Below, piece by piece: positions 1-11,700 of a DNA stretch of 64,000 nt. Made by a program: the position numbers and the translations under genes. Every line of letters begins with the position of its first letter. Position 1 is the stretch's first letter. The notes beneath the pieces were generated by a model, which was not told the DNA's origin, did not search any database, and saw nothing but the letters and a program-made list of their open reading frames with translations. Source of the stretch: Apostichopus japonicus (taxonomy: Eukaryota > Echinodermata > Holothuroidea > Aspidochirotida > Stichopodidae); contig NC_092570.1 of NCBI RefSeq assembly GCF_037975245.1, positions 1,052,501-1,116,500 of the forward strand. Reading direction: 5' to 3'.

Positions 1-1559
1 GGGGGGGGGGGACGCTTTCAAGGTGGAAGTGAGACAGAGTTTTTTATTCTTAAGAAAAGATTGTGACATTTTTCCTTTTTGTGATGTTATAGTGTGGGGG
101 AAGAATTTTTTTTTGGGGGGGGAGTGCATGGAACTATTATTGACAGACCTACAAATGTCAAAATTTAGACGTCAAAATGGGGTATTCAGAAGCATATTTA
201 GACTGTATATTAGGTCTATAATAACGGTCTTAACACAGGGTTGCTCTAATTAATACTTTTGGATTGAGAAGTTCACGGATCCAATTTTTTTTCTCATCTT
301 CAGGTTTTGATTTCTGCTTACATATTAAAATGCAGCTTGTTATTACATTATCAAACATGTAAAAGCTATAATCAACCTGACTAAGATATTCACGAAATTA
401 GTTTTCTTTTCTTTTTCTTTCTTTCCTTTCGGGAGGGGCGGGGCATTGAGATGAAATCTCTAGAATGCTGTTAAGCGATCGCTCCTATTTGTTCTTGGTT
501 GTATGTTCCCCTATCATGCGCGGCCCATATTCACCGGTCCCCGGGGAAAGGAACTCCCACCATAAGCGGAAAAATAGAAAATCCTTAGAATATTGGCTAT
601 CTACTCGATACCAACGTGAAAGCTGCATCAATGCATGCGGGTTATCTCAAATTCCTTTTGACATTATGTCATCGAGACAGCTGTTAAAATGGAGAGAAGG
701 ATTGAACATATAGCTATGCATAATATTGAATAATGTGTATTAAAAAGAAACGTTTATTTTCATACAATAAGCTCACTTTATCACTAAAAGAAAGCAAAGA
801 CATTTACAAGCAAATTTTATGCAAATAAGAGAATTGATACAGAAAAAAAAATGTTTATTTTGTTTAATTTTTGCTTCCACTTGAGGAAATTCCATAACAA
901 GAACAAAAAAGGAAAGTTTAAATTTATACGTTAGTTCTCAAAGGTTCCAGTCTAGGAATTTAAAATACATTTGTGTAGGCTGTTAAGTTTGAGATGATAT
1001 GTTGCAAAGTAATGAGCTGCATAAATAACCAATAAAAACTAACTTAATTCATATAAATATACATTTTGATAACTCTTCTGACAAACCAATCGTAATTATA
1101 GTCTTTAATTATATTTATTTCAATCTTTAAAAGATAAGTTGTCGCAATCGTTATTAGAAACTTTATTTTTTAAATATTTCTGAAAATAATAGTATAAAAT
1201 GATAATAAAATAGAGTTTATTGCTCTCTGTTATGTTCCTTAGACAAAACCTTGTATAATCCTAAAACCGTGATTGGAGTTTGCATTGGTTTGCTGCTCCT
1301 TAAAACGTTCAATCACAGACATACCTGTAACTATAACTATACCAACCATCAAACTTCGCAGAAACCGCCCGGTTTACTACCGTAGAACCTTGCGACTTTA
1401 AATCCATTAATTTAATATTATGTTCAGGCAAATGATAACAAAAAATGGATTGCGAACATAATGCACAAGTTCGCACCTTATAAATATCTTTGCTTTTTTT
1501 TTTTTTTTTGAGTTCATGTTATTTTTAATTGCCGTGCAGCTGCTTGGGTCGTTCACTAT
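1..1559. other. No gene seen
   Basis: AT-rich sequence downstream of the fibrinogen-related gene. It starts with an 11-base G run. Short open frames lack any protein pattern. Confidence 0.6.
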
Positions 1560-2190
1560 AGACAACTACCCATGTGTGACTGTAAATCGTCCTCATAACG
1601 AGACATGCAAATCTATTAATGTCCTCATACAGAAACATGCAAATCTATAAATGTCGTCATAAAGAGACATGCAAATCTTTTCCATAAAAGTAAATATTAT
1701 ATCATGCGACTGGTTATCCATGGCACTGACAAATTTACGTGTTATAGTTCGTAATTCTATATATATTCTTAGGCAAACCACTTTGTCTACTGTCAAAGGG
1801 TAGTTGAACAACTATCCATGTACTTTCGTGTAGCGTATCATAGGCATCCATTAAAACTCATGCGAATAGATAACATTGAGCTAAATATTAGTTTACATTG
1901 TTACGTAACTATGTCGTCATCTAGCAAATGTAATTGTACAACTATCCATTTACGATCGTGTAACGTATCATATGTCCTCGTAAATACGCATGCGAGTCGG
2001 TTATATAGAACATTATGGTTTACATTATCAAACAACTATGTCGCCCACGTACAAATATAGTAATGCAACTATCCATTTAAGTAACGCATCCTAGTTCCTC
2101 ACAAAGAATCATGCAAAATGTTGAAAACAATTACATTGAACTTAATAATGGGTTTTCATTATTACATAACTATATTGTATGTCGTTCAGT
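1560..2190. repeat. Degenerate satellite, about 129-bp period, with internal 40-bp triplication
   Basis: CAACTATCCAT recurs at about 1809, 1938 and 2067 with related text between (GTAACGTATCATA..GTCCTC..ATGCGA..ACATTG..TTACATTG..AACTATGTCGTC), so the period is 129 bp. At 1597-1680 a shorter unit (GAGACATGCAAATCTATTAA) repeats three times about every 40 bp. It lies downstream of the fibrinogen-related gene. Confidence 0.7.
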
Positions 2191-2488
2191 ATACAATAAG
2201 ACTATTGCCTTGTTATATCAGTATTCAACCAGCTGTTCGTTTTTCATGGTACGGAAACCCATTCGGTCCATCTGGCCACTTACACACATATCACTAGCAT
2301 CACGTAACGTCTCTTAAAAATATATATAGTCCCTTGTCTTCCTTCATCTAAAACAGTCTCTCATATAACAACAATACATTATCCGCAAAGGAAAGACAAA
2401 CTGACTGACATTTGCTAGAATGCTATTAGTCCTACTTATATATTTCTCGGTTTCACCATGTTTGTTCTTTGTTTGCTGCCTTAATTGT
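2191..2488 (-). other. Probable 3' UTR of the fibrinogen-related gene
   Basis: It lies directly after the stop codon on the minus strand. No clear AATAAA was found in this interval, so the transcript end is undefined. Confidence 0.4.
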
Positions 2489-2722
2489 TCACGCGTAATC
2501 TGACCTGGACGTCGGTCTGATCATCATTCTAAAATCCTTCAATGAGTACGTGAAGAGATGTCTTGACCAAGTACCCCACGTGACAATTGCACCATTCAAT
2601 CCTGTACCATCGGCGAAAGGAATCCATCTTCCATTGGGATTCATCCTGTTACAATTTTTGAACCAGAAACCAGACTGTCGAAGAACAGCACATTCGCCTG
2701 GACTTTTGTCGTTATCCCTATC
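2489..2722 (-). CDS. FReD gene exon 6: fibrinogen domain end and stop
   Basis: Terminal exon from TTTCAG|GAT to TGA at 2489-2491. It encodes [20 protein letters not shown], then [13 protein letters not shown], a tail with [20 protein letters not shown], and [14 protein letters not shown] (residues 531-535) is the canonical calcium site. Cys541 and Cys554 are the C-terminal disulfide pair. Ficolin and TL5A-type acetyl-binding domains usually read NCH at the second of these, and here it is NCN, so the classic acetyl pocket may be altered. I did not find a clear polyadenylation signal close downstream. Confidence 0.9.
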   Translation of the reverse strand, partial: DRDNDKSPGECAVLRQSGFWFKNCNRMNPNGRWIPFADGTGLNGAIVTWGTWSRHLFTYSLKDFRMMIRPTSRSDYA

Positions 2723-5700
2723 CTGAAATTATCATAGAAAATGCACCTCATTAAACAAACGAAAACGTATGGTTGACTCAGTTTTAAGCATAATATATAC
2801 TTACACAAATACGTTTGATATCATAGATACTTACACAAATACGTTTGATATCATTGATATCATAGCGAGTATTCGATAGAATAACCTCCAATGCTCCGGA
2901 GAAGACCGGACTTTACCAGGGTTACTACAATGATTAGACACCGTGCGAGCAAATTTCGATACTCTTGCAAGTGTCCTAAATAGGGTCCAATACACACAAG
3001 GTAATACAGCTTATGGGTAAATTGTCTGTCCTCTTGTGGAACGTTTGTCCACCGAAAATGGAATTATATTTGCATCTTGATAAATAGACAATTGTGCTAA
3101 TCTGAACTTATTCATACGTTTAGTAACTTCCTATAAGCTACTACATTCGAATGTAAGGGTTACCAATGTCTTTGAAATAAAGAAAAACAGTTTCGCAAGA
3201 TGCGAATTAGTTGACCAATCTCGAGATTAACGGCGACCACGGAACCAAATATCCTTGCAGAGACCAAATCAGTTTGCCCTGTATATAATGTCATTCGAGT
3301 GATCTTAATCTCAAATGTCACTAGCCCTATATATCCCATCTTTAAATCTGGCTTATAGAAAGTAAAAACTAAATTTAAAAACAAAGTAATGTAGTTCAAT
3401 TCATTTTTGTACTTACAAGTGTAGAGAACATTGATCCATTGTGATAAGAAAATGCATTTCCTCTGTTTCCATCTGTGAATTTACCCAGACTTAACCTAAA
3501 ATTATCCTCTTCTGGTCCAACGTAGAAACTGTCGTAATCAGCAAAACCAGTTTTGCCTTCCCAGTCAGTAAACTCTGAAATTTAAGAAAGCAATAATTGG
3601 ACGTATAGATCACTACTAAAAGTGCGACTATCCTTCAACAAAAAAAGGGTAAACGAAACACGAATAGAAATTTTTACTGTCGATCACTTATTTTTTAATG
3701 AAATTTACCACGAAATGTACAAATAATTCACGTGGTGAATAAAGGTAGGCGATAGCGAACCTTTGCGTCTCTGTGAGCCATTTTTATTGGATAGAAAGGT
3801 ACACCTTGATAAGAAAGAAAGAAGTTTTTATGTTAGAAATCCAATATGCTTTCATTGGTTACCTACCGACTCTTATTTCATAATGGAATCTTCTTGTTAT
3901 CGCATGTAACATCCTGTTACCAATCCAGAAGGAATCATCCAAGTACCCGAAACCATGGGCATAATGGTTCCAGTTGCGGTAAAAGTTAGCAGAGCCGTTC
4001 TGAAAAGGAAAAAGTGGGAAACATTTGGGTTAGATCAATTCTGTATTCGACTCCCTTCGATTAGTTTCAAGGAGGTGCTTTCAAGTTTTAATTTTCACGT
4101 TTGTTATCTTCTTGACAATCACAAAGTTAACTTTGCTGTTTCCGAGGAAATGCATTTCATGAGCTTCATTTCTGATATTTTTTAATTAATCTTTTAAGCC
4201 TAACAACACGGTAGGCCTAAGTTTGTATGAACAAACGGGTTGTGTTTCATTTTCTAAATGTACATTTCCAATTTCTCTTTATTTTTAACCTACTGAATGT
4301 GCTAATGGGACTTTTATCCCTATTTTCAAATTATCGAAGTTTTAAGGGCTCAAAATATTGAAGACTGAACAAGAGAAAGGTGTTCTGCAAAGTAATATAC
4401 TTTTCAGAAAGTTTCATCCCTTAAATTCTGACTGCGGGAGATACTTTGTTTCGTCTCCCCATAGCTCACATTCTCTCCATGCAACTATTAATCGATCAAT
4501 GATGATTTATTTACTTGTCTTCTTTGGATAACCGTCCAGCCGCCATCTTTTGTCTCCAAATCACAGAACATCTCAACGAGGTTTCCTCGTTTCCCAGACA
4601 GAGGGACGTTGGGTAAAGAGTATATCCCACTCTGCGTCTTTCCTTTGGATGTCAAACATGCACAACCGTCTCTTTCACAGGAAGGAACCCGCTCCATCCC
4701 TGAAGGGCGTTCACGTTTTGTCGTACTGTTAGTCTTGGGTGGCTCAAGAAACCTCTCCAACTTCTTCCATTGTGGTCGGTTAAATTCACCGGCGTATCCA
4801 GCAGCAGTTTCCATCCCATCTACGAAACCTGGTGGAGCACGTTCCTCTTCTTCTGGAGCGGCTTTGGAATCATCATCCTCTTCTACTGTCTTAGGTTCAA
4901 TTGGTTTCAACAACTGCTGGGGTGAGTTGAATGCTTCCTGTGCGCCGTTGAGTTGTGGATCTTCTCCATGTGCTTCTTCTGTCACAACAGAAAGTTCACC
5001 ACTGTTAGATTTGTGGGCTGCCAAATTAAGTTCTATTCCTTCCGATGGAAACGGGTTTGGGGCAGGTGGGTTAGAAAAGATGTCTTCAAATTGTTTAGAG
5101 GCCTCGATTGGAGGAGGTGGATCAGAGCGCGGGACGCTGGACTTGTTTTTCTGCTCTGCAGAACTGGGTAATACCACAAAGCCAGACATGCCGTCTTCCA
5201 TTACCCCTTCGTCATTTACTCGAAGTGGAATTTCTTCAATCTCGGCAGTCATACTGATGTTCACCGATGTAGTTCCATCCATTTCTTTCTCTTCTTTCAA
5301 AACGATCGGTCTTTCAGGACTAACAGAAGATTCTTCGTTCAGTTCATGTCCCAGTGTAGTCAGCTCGTCGACAGGTTCTGGAGTGGTTGTAGCTGCAGTC
5401 GTCAACTTTCGTGTTGTACTAGATGTTGGGTCCGTCTCGACAGGAGACATGTCCAAACTTGATTCCCAACTCTCAAAGAGTCTGAAGGATGACGAAGGTC
5501 GGCTGTAGGATGTTGGCTCTTGCACACGTTCAGCTGATGGAAAAAGAAATGAGACAAAAAATGTTGAAAATAATTACAAACAGGAGAACCGTGCCCGAGA
5601 GAGCAGAAATGGAGAATTAATTTACAAATGATATTTTTGTGTTGTTATAAATGATCGTTAAATAACAAACCCGGCATTGAAAACAATTGGTTGGGGACTG

Positions 5701-8700
5701 GGGTAGGGGTCCACCAACGCTATTGAGTGAATCGACCATGAAGATAGGAATTATCAGGTAACCTTGGTGACTAAACGTTCAGTTGAGACGGAGTTAAACC
5801 CAAGACCTCACGATTTATTGGATGCTAGTATCCTGGTCAGTTCGATGGAGGACAATCATTGGCCTGAATGTAGTTTCTACCGTAGAATCGCTGCGTAGTA
5901 ATGACGCCAATATAATTACCTTACCGCAACATTCTAGATGATTTCTTTACTGGACACATTTTTTAATATTTCATAGGTTGAACTGTTACCTAAAAACAGG
6001 TGCAATTATAAGGGGTCTCCAAGCGGGATTTGAATTACACGCATTGTCCCGCGGCATGGCATATAGTTTTCTGTTTAATAATTATATCTCAACATGAAAA
6101 CACCGCATGATTTTCGAGAATTTTACAACCCGAATATTACTCCCTAACGTCAAACGTCTGCAATGCGTTAAGTGATATATTTGTGGATATCCTAATTTCA
6201 TAAAGGCACTAGTAAAGTTGATATTGCAGCCTGTTTTAACTATAGCCTTTGTAAACTTGAACGAAGGCACAACCTGGCGAGTTCGATGGGCATGCAGGTA
6301 CTATATTGTACAGTAAACAACTTACCAAAACATTGGTTTTGAAACACAGATTTGAACTATAAGCTTTGAAGACCAATGGTCACTCTACACATTTTTCACA
6401 GGAGGTACCGTACTCATGAGGGCAGATAATGAAGGAAGTATTTGACTGTCTGTTGCTGAGTTGAAGAACTGTCTTACAATAACTCAGAGCAGTCCTTTTT
6501 TTTTCTCTCATAATAATAATAATAATAGTAATAATAATAACAACAATAATAATAATAAGAAGAAGAATAATAATAAGAATAATAATTAACTAAAAAGTAT
6601 AAGGTAAAACAAATTGTAAATGGGTTACTTGGAAACTGTAAATAATTTGTGTTAATGAAATGCATATAGCAATAATCTTGATGAGTTTAACATAAGTCCC
6701 TTTACTTATAAACTATGATTGATGGCTGTTCATAAAGTCTTCTTTCCTTGAAGGATGACGGCAGGCATCAATTTTTATGTGTCACTGGCCATTTCAATAA
6801 ATTTCAATTGTTTTAAGCGTATTCTCATTAGTACCGCATTGCATATACGTTTATAAATGTTATTGCTTGGCTTGAATCGAAGGTGGTTCGATTTCGGTGC
6901 CCTTTTGACGTTACTCATCCTTTGATATGTTTCCCATTGCTCTCACCGCAAATGTCAGAAATAAAAAACAATCCATTCAAAATCTCGTTTACGTCTGTTG
7001 GAAATGTTTTCATTAAAGGCGATATATGAGAACTAAGCCAATTTGAAACCTGTAGATTTCACAAGGGGGTCTTGACATGACTATATGGCCTCCTATGGTA
7101 ACATTCTTCGTTTATTATATATATTATGAATTGATTCGTTAACCCTATCACGAAGTATAAACCCAACTGAATACGTGATGACCCCTGGTTTAACTAGAGC
7201 ATGTGTATACCATCTTCAACCTAGGCCCTATACATTCTGGATAGTATAGTTACACGTATTTGAACTTTTCATGTGATTTTGTTAAGTTTGTCATTTATTC
7301 GCCATTTCACATTTACAACGACTGTTTGCAAAGTATGGGAACACGAACCAAAATGTGGGTCGCGACAAGTTTTCGGTGGGTCGTTGGAGTTTTTAAGACG
7401 TCGGAAAGATGTATCTACAGTTTTCGAAGCTTATACCGACACAGACTGAGTTTTGTTTTTGTAACGTCCTGTCCATAGTCCATGCACGATAGCTTGCATG
7501 CATTCTAAACAACGGGTTCTAGTGGGTCGTGGCTTAATATTTTTTATCTTTTGCTGTAAAGCGCTTTAGAGCAATTTTTTAATTGAATAGGGCGCTATAT
7601 AAATCTCGTGTAATAATAATAATAATAATAAACAGAGTACCGTACAGGTTGTGGGCCTGACATGCTTACGGACCGCTGGTTTAATTAAACGACATACATT
7701 TAAAGTCTTTTGACTTGATTCTATTAGCAACTTTCCTAGGCTACTTTATACTGAAATCCCGTAACATCCATTATCCATTATCATTACAAGTATACAATTT
7801 TGTTGTTGAAATTATTCAATTTTAAAAATAATGATATTAACATGTTATGAAAATTTATCAATTATGACAAAGAAAAAATCCCCCTTCGGTCCACCAAGTC
7901 ATATGAAACTAAAATTAATAACATTTTCTTTGAATAAGGCGGTCGACCTTAAGTTTATGAATAACAAAACATCATTAAACTAAAGTAATGATTATTCAGG
8001 AAATATAACAGACAATGTGCGCGTCTAAGTTCATATAGAGGTCGAAATATTTGCACAGATGTACTTTGCAAACAGTTCAATCAATAAACAAAGGGTAGGT
8101 TTGGCAATCAATCCTCTCCCGGGATGTAGTTCCCATCTTCTCCAGGCCTGTTCTATAAGCTTACCCAATAATTTATCCACAAGTTTCTCCAGCACACCGA
8201 GTCGGCTTTCATATTGTTCAATGTGTGTTCGAAATTCTTCTTCGCAGTTACACTATATGAAAGTGAACGGAAAAAAAGAAAGATTTATTAAAGTGACCGA
8301 AGAAGGGTCCGAAGAATATCACCAATTCAAAAATGACCACAATGTTTCAAAACATGACATGTGTAAGGTACAATTTTTCCTGGTGTTTTCTTTGAGTTAA
8401 AAAAAATAATAATATTATTATTCATTTCCATGATACTTATGGATTGAGTGGATTTGAGTTTTCATGTTGCTATAGCATCACAGACTATACAATGCGACCT
8501 CTCTCTGATAAGCCTTCATTTGCCTTCTGCCCTCCCGTTTAGGTTCAGCCCCTACCTAAATTAGTCAGCCGGGTATTTTAGATTTCCCCCACCTTTGAAA
8601 TCCTGTCTACGCCCACTGCCGTGAGCTATATTAAGGTACCGTAATGAAAATCAACGTCATCGTTAACAGTTTTATATAAATAATAGATATTTTTCAGTCA

Positions 8701-11700
8701 AAATATTTATCTAGTTTTTATGATCTAATGCAGAGTAAAAGTTCAATACAAGAGGCACATTTTGACCATCAGCAACTCGATCACGCGAAAGTCTGGCTTC
8801 AAGGTTGTCTAACTTTGCCATTTTCATTTTCATTGAAGATAACCAATTAGCCATAGACGATTGGTTTGCCTCTCCTCAAGGATGAGATATTTTATTATTT
8901 ATTTTCCTTCATTGTCCAACAAACCTTAACCATATCAATTATATAGCTATAATACAGGCTTGAAACTATATATAATAGATAGTATGTTCAAATCGTTAGA
9001 GATGTTTGAACTCGGATATACTTTTAATGTCCTGTGAATGATTCCCTGGATAACTGGGACTATAATGTCATCGACAGAACACAGCTATTATAGATATTCC
9101 CCGTGCACGTGATCAATTAAACCCTCAACTCATCTTACCAGAGTACGCATAACCTCGGTTAAAAACAATTGAATATACTGTCACAAGAACAAAATAGCAT
9201 AACCTTTTAATGACATTCTTCATTCCAACCGATTTTTTTTTTTAAACTTGGGGTATAGCTGATCACGTTTCATAATCGCGTTGCAACTAGAAATATATCT
9301 CATGTATTACTAATCAAACTAAAACTGTATAAATACAAAACCGAGGGAGGGGGCGGGGGGGGGGGGGAAAGAAAAGAAAAAAGGACATCGTAAGTTGAGT
9401 TGACGAGTACGAAATGAGAAAATTGGTTTGAAAATTGTTGGTTCCTCTGGAACCTTCCTACATAAAACCTTATAAAGTGTAAAATCACCGAAAATGTCCA
9501 ATAAAGTTTCTTCTTTCGTACTCGTCAAGTCGACTTACTCTGTCCTTTTCGCTTTATTTGGTTTTGTATTTGCTTTTCTTAGGAGAACACGTGGCCTTGA
9601 ACCTTGATATTTGTGGCAAACTATTGTTAAGTATTCCTTATATGGTATTAGCGTTATAAGTGTGCTAGTTAAAGACACAAGACAATACAATTGAAGGAAG
9701 TTAATTATTGTTCCTCAACTAGAATATAAGCAAAAAATGTGCGTCATGAATTTAAAGAAGGGTTATAACGGATGTAATATAGAACTGAAGTTATTGTTTT
9801 ATTTTACTTCTTTCAATTGACGTATTTCAAAGTAAACACTATGTCAATCGATGGCATGGGATATTATGTTTCCATGGAGCCACACGAAAGGAGAAAACCA
9901 CTTCCTGTAATTCAAAACAACATTTTCTAGAGTAAGTGGTATACAGCGGATGTACACTGTTCATGTACCAGTTTATTGCTCGCGGGAATTGGTCACTTTA
10001 TATATAGACTTTCAATGGGCTCGTACATATTTGCCAATTACAAAAGGCCTTTTATATTACATTTTTATATTACATTTTTATATTACATTTTTCGTTCCAC
10101 AATATCAATATAATACAGTCTCATCCGCTCTAGTTAGCTTGTAACTGACCGATATGCCGAAATATCAAAAAGGTATCGAAAAAGTACTTTGTTGACATAA
10201 GTTAGAATTCGCTCACATTGGTTTGCGTTTGATAAAATCTATTGCATGAAAATGTCTGGGTGACGAATTCGTCAATACCTTATGAAAAGGTTTAAAATTA
10301 CGTTAGTTAAGACCGCGGACTAAACACAATTTGCTACGACGAGACACAATTGAATAAACTGATATTAACGCTATATAGAACAGCACTCGCTATGTTCAGT
10401 CAAATTTCTGCAAACTATATAGAGCAGGGGTTCCTTAACTGGGGTGCATGAGCCCCCAGGGGGTGCGTGAGTCCATGCCAGGGGATTCGTGAGACGTTTC
10501 TGCAAGTCAAAACTAGAGTACTTTTTGTTGAACTAAAATCTGATATATCATATAATTTAGTAATGTACAAAAGTCGCACCCATCGACAAAGTCTTTTCGC
10601 GTTCCATACGCATATGTTGCCATAGTAGTACCGTACCGTGCATGTGATTCTTGATCTTTTACGAAGCACTGTTATGCGTATTATAATATAATATTAACTC
10701 AGATCGTGTCTCGAAAAGTTGGGGAATCGTGGACAACTCTGACATCTACAGGGGGATTCGTGGGGGGGGGGATAAATTTAGGGAAACCCTGATATAGAGC
10801 GATCGATCGATCGAACGCACGCACGCATACATGTTTATATATGCCTGTACATGCATATGCGTGTACACAAACAGACTATATATTTTATATACCTGGCTAT
10901 GTCGATAATGATATCGACAATTATATCAAATAATTGTTATCTTACTCGTCTCGTCTTCTGCGTGTTGAGCTATATTTGCAAGCTAAACTGTTTTCGCACA
11001 CGTATATTTTGACTACGCAGTAGTTGCTTTATACCTACGCGTTGCGGCACAGCATGTTATCTCGTTAACTGATATGTTTGCTAACTGCCAAACGTCATGC
11101 TGTTTCTTTCATAAGGATAACTATTTTCCAAAACGTATATATACCTGACAACAATAGGGTAAGTCAACCTATACAAGACGCACACAATGTCAGGTGATAT
11201 CTCCTCTCCTCGTTACCAAATATTGCGAAATTAAAACGTGTCCCTTCTTCAAGGTTATTTCATATCCATTGTTGTACTCATTTCAAAAAGATTATTTATC
11301 AAGATAGATAAAAAAAATATAGAAAAAACAAGACCTTAACAGCTTTCGAGAAGTTTATGATAGGCCAGCTATGGTTCTTAGTTACTGTACTGTTGTTTGT
11401 TGATTTATATTGACACATTACAGCCACTGGCAGAGTTTTGGTTATGGCTATGTATATACCTTATGTAACGTGTTGACTTTGTTCTTGCGATACACATTCG
11501 TATAACATCTCGTCTCCCCGCCCCACCATGTTCGTACCTCCTTTTGCTCTGCCGGGGAGAAGCGTTAAGAGACTGATCGTACCCCGAGGACAATTATGTC
11601 ATCGTCGACCCATATTGCTGTACTTAGTTTCTTGGGGGATTGTGGGGGTAACATTATTATGAAAATGAGACAACATTATCATCTATCACATATTTCCCAG

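Larger units (their letters stand above)
5534..8164 (-). other. Intron 2 of the fibrinogen-related gene
   Basis: 2.6 kb. It contains the AAT microsatellite (6509) and the LINE 3'-end core (7553). Otherwise nothing recognised. Confidence 0.6.

Noticed and set aside
4609-5508. 299-codon plus-strand open frame
   Set aside because: Antisense shadow of the fibrinogen-related exon 3. Its Ser/Val-rich product mirrors the acidic linker and has no domain.
4488-5525. Reading the minus-strand 345-codon frame as a complete protein
   Set aside because: Its start is GTG, not ATG. Both ends are splice sites, and the last eight codons are intron.
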